The translations under genes were made by a program, and so were the position numbers. A stretch of 64,000 bases of DNA from Haloferax elongans ATCC BAA-1513 (GTDB lineage Archaea > Halobacteriota > Halobacteria > Halobacteriales > Haloferacaceae), in the NCBI RefSeq assembly GCF_000336755.1, contig NZ_AOLK01000021.1:247531-311530 (forward strand). The letters run 5' to 3'. The notes under the pieces are model-generated. The model saw nothing but the letters and a program-made list of their open reading frames with translations, had not been told where the DNA came from and did not search any database. Positions 17,387 through 25,573 of this stretch are shown one piece after another (the first letter of the stretch is position 1; every line of letters starts with the position of its first letter).

Positions 17387-18001
17387 ATGGATGGTGACGA
17401 CGGCTTCGACGACCCCATCGCGTCGGCACTGCTCGGACAGTCGGCCTACGAGCGGGTTCGAGTGCGCCGACGCAGTCTCTTCAAGCAGCACCTCGCATAC
17501 AAACTCGCGTTACAGAGTGCAATCTTCGGTGCACTCGCGTTGGTGTTGCCACTGGCGATGACGCTGCCAGCGTCGACACAGCGTCTCTTTCCCGGCGGTG
17601 AACCACTGTCGTCCGCGCCGAAAATCCTCGTCCTTGGGGCGTACGCGGGTGCTATCGAGGCGGTCGCAGCGCTCGGATTGGTGTACGTCGGCTATCAGCG
17701 CGTCCAGCGCGGCGACGTGATGAGCGAAGGCGAGGCCGCACACCTGTTGAACGTCGAAGACGCCGCGACGATGATTAGCCTCGTTACCGGTGCGGCGGCC
17801 GTCGTCACCCTCGATGGATTCTTCCTCCTCGGTCACGCCGGACAAGAGTTGTTGGCGGGCTATCTCGCCGCCGGGGGCGGAAACCCCTTCGCTGGCACGG
17901 AGATTCCTGTGAGCGTCCCTGCAGTCGCCATCCCAGCCGCCGTTCTCGCGGTGGTGTTGTTCGTTTTGAGCCGATACTTCCGGCGTGAATTGCAGGCGTG
18001 A
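17387..18001 (+). CDS. Multi-pass membrane protein, unknown function
   Basis: A 204-aa protein with an acidic cytoplasmic N-terminus, then four hydrophobic segments (about residues 42-60, 80-105, 128-150 and 174-197) and a positive C-terminus (SRYFRRELQA). No family was recognised. It has its own TATA box and stands alone between the ATP-grasp gene and a hydrolase gene. Its last codons run into a degenerate GTGAA(T/C)TGC repeat. Confidence 0.75.
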   Translation: MDGDDGFDDPIASALLGQSAYERVRVRRRSLFKQHLAYKLALQSAIFGALALVLPLAMTLPASTQRLFPGGEPLSSAPKILVLGAYAGAIEAVAALGLVYVGYQRVQRGDVMSEGEAAHLLNVEDAATMISLVTGAAAVVTLDGFFLLGHAGQELLAGYLAAGGGNPFAGTEIPVSVPAVAIPAAVLAVVLFVLSRYFRRELQA

Positions 18002-18054
18002 ATTGCGGTGAACTGCGCGTCTGAACTGCAGGCCAGAACTGCAGACTCGAACGG
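17985..18054. repeat. Degenerate 10-14 bp GTGAAYTGC repeat across a stop codon
   Basis: Five imperfect copies of a unit near gtgaattgcagg run from inside the end of the membrane-protein gene, across its stop at 17999-18001, to about 40 bp upstream of the next gene. One copy encodes the C-terminal residues. Confidence 0.75.
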
Positions 18055-18093
18055 AGCGGGAGATTTTTCCCCGACTGCTCGCCAATTCTGCCA

Positions 18094-18885
18094 ATGAACC
18101 TTCCTGCCGATTGGCAAACAGACTCTGTCGACGTCGACGGCGTCTCGTTGCAGTACTACCGAACCGGCGAGGGACCGCCGTTGGTGATGGCACACGGCTT
18201 CACCGACAACGGGCGATGTTGGGAACCACTCGTCGAGGACCTCGCAGACGACTACGACGTCGTGACTTACGACGCCCGCGCCCACGGCGCTTCGGACGCG
18301 CCCGAAACCGGGTACGAACCCAGCGACAGGGTTGCCGACCTCGTGGGGTTGCTCGACGCTCTCGACCTCTCGGACCCGATTTTGCTCGGCCATTCGATGG
18401 GTGGATCGACTGTGGCGTTGGCCGCCGCCATGCACCCTAACCTCCCACGTGCAGTCGTGCTCGAAGACCCTGCTTGCATGCTCGACATCCCAGAGAGTGG
18501 CCCCGACGAGCGGGCGGCTGAGGTCCGAAACACGGTTCGAGAGTGGTCTGAAAAGGGTGTCGACACCATCGCCGACGAGTACCGAGACGACCGACCGGAA
18601 CTCGCCCGACGCCTCGCTGTCGCCCGAACCGAGTGCCGTCCGGAAATTGCAGAGATTACGCGTGCAGGATTCGGGGGCGCAGCCGAGATATTCCCCGATA
18701 TCACCGCCCCGACGCTCGTGTTGAAAGCGGACGCCGACCCGGAGACGCGAGCAGCGCACCTCGACACGGCCGACCAGTTGGCCGACGGCCGACTCGTCCA
18801 CGTCCCCGACGCCGGGCACTGCATCTTCCGCGACCAGTACGATGCCGGACTCGCGGAGTTGCGGGCGTTCCTTCGGCGGGTATAG
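18094..18885 (+). CDS. Alpha/beta hydrolase
   Basis: A 263-aa alpha/beta-hydrolase-fold protein. The oxyanion motif is MAHGFTDNG, the nucleophile elbow is LLGHSMGGSTVA (Ser in GHSMGG), the acid lies in LVLKADADPE and the catalytic His in VPDAGHCIF. The order and length match the soluble epoxide hydrolase/esterase group. The substrate is unknown. It is convergent with the FAD oxidase gene (24-bp gap). Confidence 0.88.
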   Translation: MNLPADWQTDSVDVDGVSLQYYRTGEGPPLVMAHGFTDNGRCWEPLVEDLADDYDVVTYDARAHGASDAPETGYEPSDRVADLVGLLDALDLSDPILLGHSMGGSTVALAAAMHPNLPRAVVLEDPACMLDIPESGPDERAAEVRNTVREWSEKGVDTIADEYRDDRPELARRLAVARTECRPEIAEITRAGFGGAAEIFPDITAPTLVLKADADPETRAAHLDTADQLADGRLVHVPDAGHCIFRDQYDAGLAELRAFLRRV

Positions 18886-18909
18886 CCGCCCCTGTTGGAC
18901 GGGCGACGA

Positions 18910-20310
18910 CTACGACGAGGGAGCCACGTTCTGGTTCATTCGGAACAGGTTCGTCGGGTCGTACTCGTCTTTCAGCGCGACCAGTCGTTCGTAGGTCGGG
19001 CCGAACGTGGTCTGCAACATGTCGTCTCCCTCCTCCAGAAAGCCGGGGAAGTTGAGGTAGACCGACCCGTCGGAGAACTGCCGCATATCGTCGAGGCAGT
19101 CGCGGGCCCACGCGACGTTCTCGTCGTCCATTTCGGGGGCTTCCCAGTTTGCCTCGACACCCAGAAGATACGGTGCGTGTCGCCCGGCGAACGCGTTCTC
19201 GTCGTTATCCACGTCGCTAATCGCCCCACCCAGATGCCAGATATCGACCGTCGAAAGCGGAGATGGCGCGGCGTCGACCCAGTACGCCAGTCGGTCGAGT
19301 ACGCTGTCTGAGAGCCCATCGAGGTACAGCGACTTCCAGTAGTAGCGCATTCCGTCGGGGTAGTCTTCGTCGAGGAGTCGCTGGAGTTCGACGTAGGGCA
19401 ACACGCCGCTGAAGTCGGCCAGTGGCTCGGCGAGCGTTCGAAGTGGTTCGAGCGCGGCCATCCCCTCCGCCGGAGGACCGGCGTAGCACCCGAGCACCCC
19501 GATTTTCTGCTCGTCGAGAGCGTCACCAGAGAAGAGTTCCTCGTCGGGCATCACGCCCGAGAACGTCAGGGAACTCACTTCGTCGGGGGCTGACGCGCAG
19601 TATTCGCGGTAGGCACCCATCGTCGATTCGAACTCGTCTGCCGAGTAGAAGACGAGGCACATCGCGACTTCCGGGCCGACGGGAAAGAGGTCGAACTCGA
19701 ACGCCGTGACGACGCCGAAATTGCCGCCCCCGCCTCTGATCCCCCAGAACAACTCGGCGTGTTCGTCTTCGCTCGCGGTCACGAACTCGCCGGATGCGGT
19801 GACGAGTTCGACCGACCGCAACGCGTCACAACTGAGTCCGTACTTCCGGCGGAGGTGGCCGATGCCGCCTCCGAGAGTCAGCCCCGCGACGCCGGTGTCC
19901 GAGACGACGCCACCGGGTGCTGCGAGGTCGAACGCCTGCGTCTCGTGGTCCACGTCGGCCCACGTCGCACCGGCCTCGACCCACGCGGTTCGAGCGTCTG
20001 GGTCGACGCGGACACTCGTCATCTCCGAGAGGTCGATGACGAGTCCGTCGTCGCAGACGGCGCTTCCCGCGACGTTGTGGCCGCCGCCTCTGACCGAGAC
20101 GAGGAGGTCGTTCTCGCGGCCGAAATCCACTGCTCTGACAACGTCCGCGACACCCGAACACCGGGCGATGAGGCCCGGATGTCGGTCTATCATCCCGTTC
20201 CACACCGCCCGTGCGTCGTCGTACTCGCCGGAGCTAGGGCGAATTATGTGCCCGTGGAAGCCCTCGATAAACTTCTCTCTCGCCGTGTCGTCGATGTCGG
20301 GTATAGACAT
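18910..20310 (-). CDS. FAD-dependent oxidase, berberine-bridge-enzyme type
   Basis: A 466-aa flavoprotein of the PCMH/BBE oxidase family. RGGGHNVAGSAVCDDG is the FAD pyrophosphate loop (its His can carry covalent FAD), VVSDTGVAGLTLGGGIGHLRRKYG the second FAD contact, and DEYDPTNLFRMNQNV at the C-terminus is the BBE signature. The second covalent-link cysteine of bicovalent members cannot be placed by eye, although LSCDALRSV is at the right place. It probably oxidises a sugar or secondary alcohol with O2 or another acceptor. Start ATG 20310. Confidence 0.87.
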   Translation of the reverse strand: MSIPDIDDTAREKFIEGFHGHIIRPSSGEYDDARAVWNGMIDRHPGLIARCSGVADVVRAVDFGRENDLLVSVRGGGHNVAGSAVCDDGLVIDLSEMTSVRVDPDARTAWVEAGATWADVDHETQAFDLAAPGGVVSDTGVAGLTLGGGIGHLRRKYGLSCDALRSVELVTASGEFVTASEDEHAELFWGIRGGGGNFGVVTAFEFDLFPVGPEVAMCLVFYSADEFESTMGAYREYCASAPDEVSSLTFSGVMPDEELFSGDALDEQKIGVLGCYAGPPAEGMAALEPLRTLAEPLADFSGVLPYVELQRLLDEDYPDGMRYYWKSLYLDGLSDSVLDRLAYWVDAAPSPLSTVDIWHLGGAISDVDNDENAFAGRHAPYLLGVEANWEAPEMDDENVAWARDCLDDMRQFSDGSVYLNFPGFLEEGDDMLQTTFGPTYERLVALKDEYDPTNLFRMNQNVAPSS

Positions 20311-20408
20311 GTATTAGCATACGTCTGTCTCTCGGTTAGCCTCACTCGCTGCCCCGCGTTTCAGAGACTGAACCGTGTCTCACGCGACGAAACGGTGGGG
20401 AATCAAGC

Positions 20409-20485
20409 TCGAAGCACGACTGGCTGAGTTGAGATTCGAAGCACACGCACTGGGTTGAGGCCCCAAGCACACGCGCTGGGTTTGA
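20409..20485. repeat. Three tandem 25-26 bp imperfect repeats upstream of an HTH regulator
   Basis: Units at 20409-20433, 20434-20459 and 20460-20485 share a core close to gaagcacacgcactgggttg; units 2 and 3 match at nearly every core position and unit 1 is missing two bases. The array ends about 49 bp before the regulator ATG at 20534 and lies in the divergent gap with the FAD oxidase, so it may be an operator array. Confidence 0.8.
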
Positions 20486-20533
20486 ACGGGGTAACGTTAC
20501 TATCGCACCTCTCGTCTATTGCTAGCAAGAAAC

Positions 20534-21445
20534 ATGGCTTCGGACGAGCACAGTCGCGAGACAAGCCACGAGACCAGCCGCGAGGGTCCTCCAGAACCGG
20601 GGACACCGCTCTTAGAGGCTATCTTAGAGAACGCGCGCAACCGCCGATATCTCGGCCGGCGACTCGCGCAGGCGAACGAGCGCATCGAGACGGACGTGCT
20701 CGGCGACATCGTCCGTCACGGGCCGGTCCTCGAAGCGCTTCTCGACGGCCCGCTCGACAGGAGAGAAATCGAGTCTCGCCTCGACGTGTCGAAGGCGACG
20801 AGCCACCGGTTCACGCAGTGGCTCGACCAGCAGGGGTTCGTCGAGAAAGTAGACAGTCGCTTCCGACTGACTGGACTCGGACAGATTATCGCGGAAGAAG
20901 TGCTTCGATTCGAGGCCAACGTCGGGACTGCACGGCGACTCACACCGCTCTTGGAAGCCGTCTGCGAGGACCACCAGGAGTTCGTCGTCGAACCGTTCGT
21001 CGACGCGACAGTCACTGTCGCAGCGCCTGACGACCCCTACCGCCCCGTCGAGCGATTCATCTCGCTCGTCCGCTCCTCAGAGACGTTCCGGGGGTTCAAC
21101 ACGACGCACATGGCCCCGCTCGTTCTCGGTGGGTTCCACCAACACGTCTTCGAGACCACCGAGACGGAGATTATCTACCTCCCGCACATCGCGGACAAAC
21201 TCTTCGAGACGTACCCCGAACAGGCTCGGGCGGCAGTCGAGAGCGGCCACCTGACACTGCGGACGCGGGACGACCTCCCGTACGGTCTCGCCCTCTTCGA
21301 CAAGCGAGTTGGCATCGGTGGCTACGACGAGACGACCGGACTCATGCGAGTGTTCGTCGATACCGAGTCACCTGTCGCCCGCGAGTGGGCCGAACGCGTC
21401 TACGAATCTGTCAGGGCGGACTCCGAACTACTTGCAGACGGGTGA
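20534..21445 (+). CDS. Winged-helix transcriptional regulator (FilR1-like output domain)
   Basis: A 303-aa regulator. An N-terminal winged helix (DRREIESRLDVSKATSHRFTQWLDQQGFVEK, about residues 75-105 region) is followed by a C-terminal domain of the type found in archaeal FilR1/methanogenesis-output regulators (AVESGHLTLRTRDDLPYGLALFD, IGGYDETTGLMRVFVDT). ATG 20534 (MASDEHSRET) is chosen over an upstream TTG. It begins a same-strand cluster with a hydrolase (60-bp gap) and a methyltransferase and probably regulates them or itself through the repeat array upstream (inference). Confidence 0.82.
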   Translation: MASDEHSRETSHETSREGPPEPGTPLLEAILENARNRRYLGRRLAQANERIETDVLGDIVRHGPVLEALLDGPLDRREIESRLDVSKATSHRFTQWLDQQGFVEKVDSRFRLTGLGQIIAEEVLRFEANVGTARRLTPLLEAVCEDHQEFVVEPFVDATVTVAAPDDPYRPVERFISLVRSSETFRGFNTTHMAPLVLGGFHQHVFETTETEIIYLPHIADKLFETYPEQARAAVESGHLTLRTRDDLPYGLALFDKRVGIGGYDETTGLMRVFVDTESPVAREWAERVYESVRADSELLADG

Positions 21446-21505
21446 CTCCCTGTCCGGGGTCGTATCGAGAGACACCGTTTTGTTCACAGTGAGCGTATCT
21501 CTCGC

Positions 21506-22426
21506 ATGGTTCGTGGTGAGGGTGGGGAGCCAACGACCGGTGGGTCGGTCGCTGGAGGCGACACAACAACCGACACGGTCCAGACCGGAGATATCGAGAC
21601 GTACTACGAGCGGCGCGGCGACGGCCCGCCAATCGTGTTCATCCACGGAATGTTCATGAGCACGACCGAGTGGGGACCGCAGGTAGATACGCTCAGTGAC
21701 GAATTCACGACCATCACCTACGACGTGCGCGGTCACGGACACACCGGCGGTTCCGACCGCGACCCGTACTCGATGGACCTGTATGCCGCGGACCTCGGGG
21801 CGCTCCTGTCGGAACTGGACATCGAAAATCCGATTCTCTGCGGGCTTTCGATGGGGGGCTGTATCGCGCAGGTGTACGCGGCCGCCCATCCCGATAGGGT
21901 CGCCGGGCTTGTCCTCTCGGACACGTTCACCGCCGCCCCGCTTCCACTGTCCGGGCGACTCATCTTCTCGAACCTGCGGTTCTTCGCCCTGCTCGACCGC
22001 GTCATCAGATACCCGACGCTGAACAAAATCCAACTCCGGGTCGGCAACCTCCTCTCGCCGGGTATTGCGACCGACGCCGACAGAATTCAGCGACTCGTCG
22101 AAGACGCGCCGCGGATTTCACACGCCGAATTCGCCAAGATTGCCAGGGCGATGGCGCGGTTCCCAGAGAGCGACTTCGACGGGTCTGAAATCGACGTGCC
22201 GGTGTTGCTGCTGTACGGTGAACACGCGCCGAAGGCATTCCGGACCATGCACACGCGCCTCGCCGAGTCACTCACGAACGCCGACGTAGCAGTGACTGTC
22301 GTCCCCGATGCGGGCCACGCCTCGAACATCGACAACCCGGCGTTCTTCACCGCGGAGGTGCGGGAGTTCGCGCACGAGGTAACGGGTGCGACGGGAGATG
22401 CAACCGCAGCGGGAGACGTCCTCTGA
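21506..22426 (+). CDS. Alpha/beta hydrolase
   Basis: A 306-aa alpha/beta hydrolase. VFIHGMFMSTTEWG is the oxyanion region, CGLSMGGCIAQVYA the nucleophile elbow (Ser in GLSMGG), LLLYGEHAPK carries the acid position and VPDAGHASNID the catalytic His. It is followed 13 bp later by a SAM-dependent methyltransferase, so the two are likely co-transcribed and may act on the same small molecule (inference). Confidence 0.87.
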   Translation: MVRGEGGEPTTGGSVAGGDTTTDTVQTGDIETYYERRGDGPPIVFIHGMFMSTTEWGPQVDTLSDEFTTITYDVRGHGHTGGSDRDPYSMDLYAADLGALLSELDIENPILCGLSMGGCIAQVYAAAHPDRVAGLVLSDTFTAAPLPLSGRLIFSNLRFFALLDRVIRYPTLNKIQLRVGNLLSPGIATDADRIQRLVEDAPRISHAEFAKIARAMARFPESDFDGSEIDVPVLLLYGEHAPKAFRTMHTRLAESLTNADVAVTVVPDAGHASNIDNPAFFTAEVREFAHEVTGATGDATAAGDVL

Positions 22427-22439
22427 CACGAGGAACACA

Positions 22440-23498
22440 ATGCCAGTCAATCCAAATTTCCTCGAACGCCTGCTGTTGCTCCGGCTCGACAAGGGACCTG
22501 CACCAATCTTGGACCTATTTGGCGCGTCGACGTTCGAAGCGGTGGTGCTCGCGCTCGATATCGGTCTTTTCGACGAACTCGCGTCAGCGGGAGCGCCACT
22601 GTCTGCGACCGAGCTCGCCGACCGACTCGATGCGGACGCAAACGCCATCGAGGTGCTGTTGACGTTCCTCGACGCACAGGGGTACGTCACCAAAAACGGA
22701 GGCCGATACCGGAATACCCGGATGACGACGAAGTGGCTGCTCACGGCGTCGGAGACGAACATGGCCCCGTGGCTCACATTCTGGGACGAACTCGTCTTCC
22801 CGTTTTGGGAGGACAACTTCGAGACGGTCGTCCGCGAGGGCCACCCACCGCAGACGATTTACGAGTGGTTCGACGAAGAGCCGACGCGCTGGGAGACTGC
22901 CCAGAAGGGATTCCGCGCGGCAGCGAGTGTCGTCGGCGGCGAGGTAGCCGACGCCGTCGACATCCCTGACGGCGCGACCCGCCTCCTCGACGTTGGCGGC
23001 GGGCACGGCCTGTACGCGATTGAACTGTGTCGGCGGCACCCGAATCTTTCAGCCGTCGTCTTCGACTACCCCGAGGCACTGGATGTCGCCCGAGAAGAGA
23101 TTACAGCGGCGGGCCTCGAAGACCGCGTCGAGGTTGCTGGCGGCGACTACTGGGAAGACGACCTCGGCGCTGAACACGACGTTGTGCTCGTGTTCAACGT
23201 CATCCACGCCCACGACGACGCGGAAAACAGGCGGTTGTTCGAACGCGTCGGCGACTCGCTCCGTCCCGGTGGCCAACTCGTCGTGCTCGACCAACTGGCG
23301 GGCACCGCGAGAATGCCAGTCGGAAAGACGGGACACGGGTTCGTCGGGCTGACGTATCTAGTCACGTTGGACGCGACTATCCACCCGTACGAAGCGGTCC
23401 GCAAGTGGCTTCGTGAGGCAGGCTTCGACGACGTACGTCGGACCGCAATTCGACGTGCTGGACCGGGGCAGACGGTCGTACAGGCGACGAAACGGTAG
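22440..23498 (+). CDS. SAM-dependent O-methyltransferase (acetylserotonin-OMT-like)
   Basis: A 352-aa class I methyltransferase with the two-domain plan of plant/bacterial small-molecule OMTs. The N-terminal winged-helix dimerisation domain (ATELADRLDADANAIEVLL, YVTKNGGRYRN) is followed by the SAM site TRLLDVGGGHGLYAIEL (motif I), VVFDYPEALDVA (motif II), VLVFNVIHAHDD (catalytic-base region) and GGQLVVLDQ. ATG 22440 is chosen over an in-frame ATG 18 codons upstream that overlaps the hydrolase. It probably methylates a phenolic or quinone-like metabolite; the target is unknown. Confidence 0.87.
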   Translation: MPVNPNFLERLLLLRLDKGPAPILDLFGASTFEAVVLALDIGLFDELASAGAPLSATELADRLDADANAIEVLLTFLDAQGYVTKNGGRYRNTRMTTKWLLTASETNMAPWLTFWDELVFPFWEDNFETVVREGHPPQTIYEWFDEEPTRWETAQKGFRAAASVVGGEVADAVDIPDGATRLLDVGGGHGLYAIELCRRHPNLSAVVFDYPEALDVAREEITAAGLEDRVEVAGGDYWEDDLGAEHDVVLVFNVIHAHDDAENRRLFERVGDSLRPGGQLVVLDQLAGTARMPVGKTGHGFVGLTYLVTLDATIHPYEAVRKWLREAGFDDVRRTAIRRAGPGQTVVQATKR

Positions 23499-23542
23499 CT
23501 TGGTGAGACAGTATCGCTGACAGCAGGAATTTGTATGCCGGG

Positions 23543-24355
23543 TCAGTCGCCCCCGAGGAGCGTCGCCTCGACTTTCCGAAGATGCTCGTGGAGCGTCGTC
23601 TTCGAGATACCGAGTTCGTCGGCGAGGTCGCTGCCGGATACCGCCCGTGGAACGGAGTAATACCCGTGTTCTCGGGCGTGTTCGAACACCTCTCGTTGGC
23701 GGTCCGTCAGGAGTTCGACGTTCACGCTTGGGGAATCGGTGCGTCCCCGACTCGAAATTGTTCGAATCTCGATGACTGCGTCTTTCTCCTCGCAGACCGC
23801 GTCCAGTCGCTCCTGTATCTTCGAGCGCGGGTCGTCGACAGCGACAGTCCAGTACTCCCACCCGTCTCTGATTCGAACCGGCTCTTGCGGTAGGAACCCC
23901 CGTGAGACGAGCGCGTCGTAGATGCTGCCCTCCGGTTCGTACTCGACGAGCAGACTTCTGTGGGCCTTGTTTGAGAGGACGGAGTCACTGCCGAACTCGC
24001 GCCGGCTGTACATCTCGGTCACGGACGCGGTGTGTTCGGACGCGTTCGTCGCGCGGACGAGGTCGTCCAGCGCTGCCGATGATTCCGCGTAGCCCACGAC
24101 GTGCGTCTTCACCTGTCCCTCGACGAGATACGTCTCGTTGACCAGCAACCGCGCGTCCGTCTCGGCGGTCACCTCGTTCATCCAGCAGTTGGGGTGGGTC
24201 AGTTTGAGGACGAGGCGGTAGCCCCCGCGGGCGTCGCCTTCGGATGTGTCTGTTTGGTCACCCTCTGGACGGTCCGGGCCGTCGCCTTCTGGGAGGTCCG
24301 GCTGGTCGTCGCTTTCTACGTGGTTCGACTGGTCGTCGTCAGCGTCGAGTGACAT
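23543..24355 (-). CDS. HTH_10 (bacterioopsin-activator type) transcriptional regulator
   Basis: A 270-aa haloarchaeal regulator. The C-terminal HTH_10 domain is clear (LTDRQREVFEHAREHGYYSVPR followed by SDLADELGISKTTLHEHLRKVE). The middle region with CWMNEVTAET, VEYEPEGSIYDALVSRGFLPQ is the usual BAT-type sensory domain. The N-terminal 35 residues are very acidic with repeated (P/S)EGD units and look disordered. It is divergent from the DUF1611 gene across 174 bp, so it may control the DUF1611/epimerase pair (inference). ATG 24355 is chosen over ATG 24397. Confidence 0.85.
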   Translation of the reverse strand: MSLDADDDQSNHVESDDQPDLPEGDGPDRPEGDQTDTSEGDARGGYRLVLKLTHPNCWMNEVTAETDARLLVNETYLVEGQVKTHVVGYAESSAALDDLVRATNASEHTASVTEMYSRREFGSDSVLSNKAHRSLLVEYEPEGSIYDALVSRGFLPQEPVRIRDGWEYWTVAVDDPRSKIQERLDAVCEEKDAVIEIRTISSRGRTDSPSVNVELLTDRQREVFEHAREHGYYSVPRAVSGSDLADELGISKTTLHEHLRKVEATLLGGD

Positions 24356-24529
24356 CGCGTGTGTTGCTCCGTTTGGTCGAGTATCGAGTAGTTCCACGCT
24401 GGCCGTGGAGACTGTTTCGGACAGCGGCGTCCGGCGTGTTCACCCTGGTATTCGTGACTGGTCGTACTACTACGTGGGACCGGACATGTGTGGTTCTGGT
24501 ACTTTAGCCGACTCCGGGTGTCTTCCTGT

Positions 24530-25573
24530 ATGCACCTCTCCGAAGCGTTCGAGCACAACACCCCGAGTATCGTCCTCGCCGAAGGCGAATTCGGTCGTAC
24601 CGGCGGCAAAACAGCGAACGGCGTCGTCGCGCACAGCGACGTCTTCGACGCCCACGCGGTCATCGACTCGACCTGTGCGGCATCGGACGCAGGCGCAGTT
24701 CTCGATAGGGACGACGTCTCGGACGTGCCTGTCGTCGACAGCATGGACGATGCGCTCGAAGCGGCTCCCGAGGCTGAGGCGCTCGTCATCGGCGTGGCTC
24801 CCGCGGGCGGTGACCTTCCGGATTCGTGGGTCGAAGACATCGAGCAGGCGATGCGAGCAGGCTGCGACGTGGTTTCGGGCCTCCACGTCTTCCTCTCGGA
24901 GGACGAGGAGTGGCGCGCCCTCGCAGACGACTGTGACGTCGAGTTGTTCGACGTTCGGAAGCCGCCGGAGACAGCCGACCTTCGGGTGGCTGACGGGCGT
25001 TCACTGGACGTGGATGCGGCCGTCGTGTTGACGATGGGAACCGACTGCGCCGTCGGGAAGCGAACCACGACGTTCGAACTGTATCGGGCCGCACGCCGTG
25101 CCGGACTCGACGCTGGGTGGGTCGCAACCGGGCAAACCGGACTCATGATTGGGGCCGACCGCGGCGTCGTCATCGACCGCGTCCCTGCGGACTTCGCCTC
25201 CGGGGTCGTCGAAGACCTCGTCTGCGCCGTCGCGGAAGACCACGAGTACGTCTTCGTCGAGGGACAGGCAGCGCTCAGGCATCACGCGTACGCGGGAGTG
25301 ACGCTGTCACTCCTGCACGGTGCCGCGCCGGATGCGGTCGTCCTCGTCGACGACCCGAGCAGGGAGACACGGACGCACTTCGAGCGGTTGTCGGTCGCTG
25401 GTGCGGCTGCCGAGCAGCGTGCTATCGAAGCGCTCTCCGACACCACGGTCGCCGCGGTCTCGACGTGGGCCGACGAGGCCGACGCACCGGACCTGTACGA
25501 CCTCCCGGCGGCGAACGTCTACGCCCACGACGGACCGGAAAAACTTCTCAGCGCAGTTCAGGACGCACTATGA
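24530..25573 (+). CDS. DUF1611 protein, probable D-glutamate N-acyltransferase (DgcN-like), copy A
   Basis: A 347-aa DUF1611 protein: an N-terminal Rossmann-like domain (residues about 1-150) and a C-terminal P-loop domain with GTDCAVGKRT at 170-179 and TGQTGLMIGADRG following. DUF1611 members named DgcN act with an enolase-superfamily racemase (DgcA) to N-acylate D-glutamate before epimerisation. The next gene is exactly such a racemase and overlaps by ATGA, which supports that role here. In the P-loop, the usual GKM is GKR. ATG 24530 is chosen because VLAEGEFG opens the domain. The window holds a second copy at 52821. Confidence 0.85.
   Translation: MHLSEAFEHNTPSIVLAEGEFGRTGGKTANGVVAHSDVFDAHAVIDSTCAASDAGAVLDRDDVSDVPVVDSMDDALEAAPEAEALVIGVAPAGGDLPDSWVEDIEQAMRAGCDVVSGLHVFLSEDEEWRALADDCDVELFDVRKPPETADLRVADGRSLDVDAAVVLTMGTDCAVGKRTTTFELYRAARRAGLDAGWVATGQTGLMIGADRGVVIDRVPADFASGVVEDLVCAVAEDHEYVFVEGQAALRHHAYAGVTLSLLHGAAPDAVVLVDDPSRETRTHFERLSVAGAAAEQRAIEALSDTTVAAVSTWADEADAPDLYDLPAANVYAHDGPEKLLSAVQDAL

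Noticed and set aside
25117..25569. N-terminal extension of the copy A epimerase
   Set aside because: It overlaps the DUF1611 gene in another frame and is rich in Arg, typical of shadow sequence; ATG 25570 gives the normal family length.
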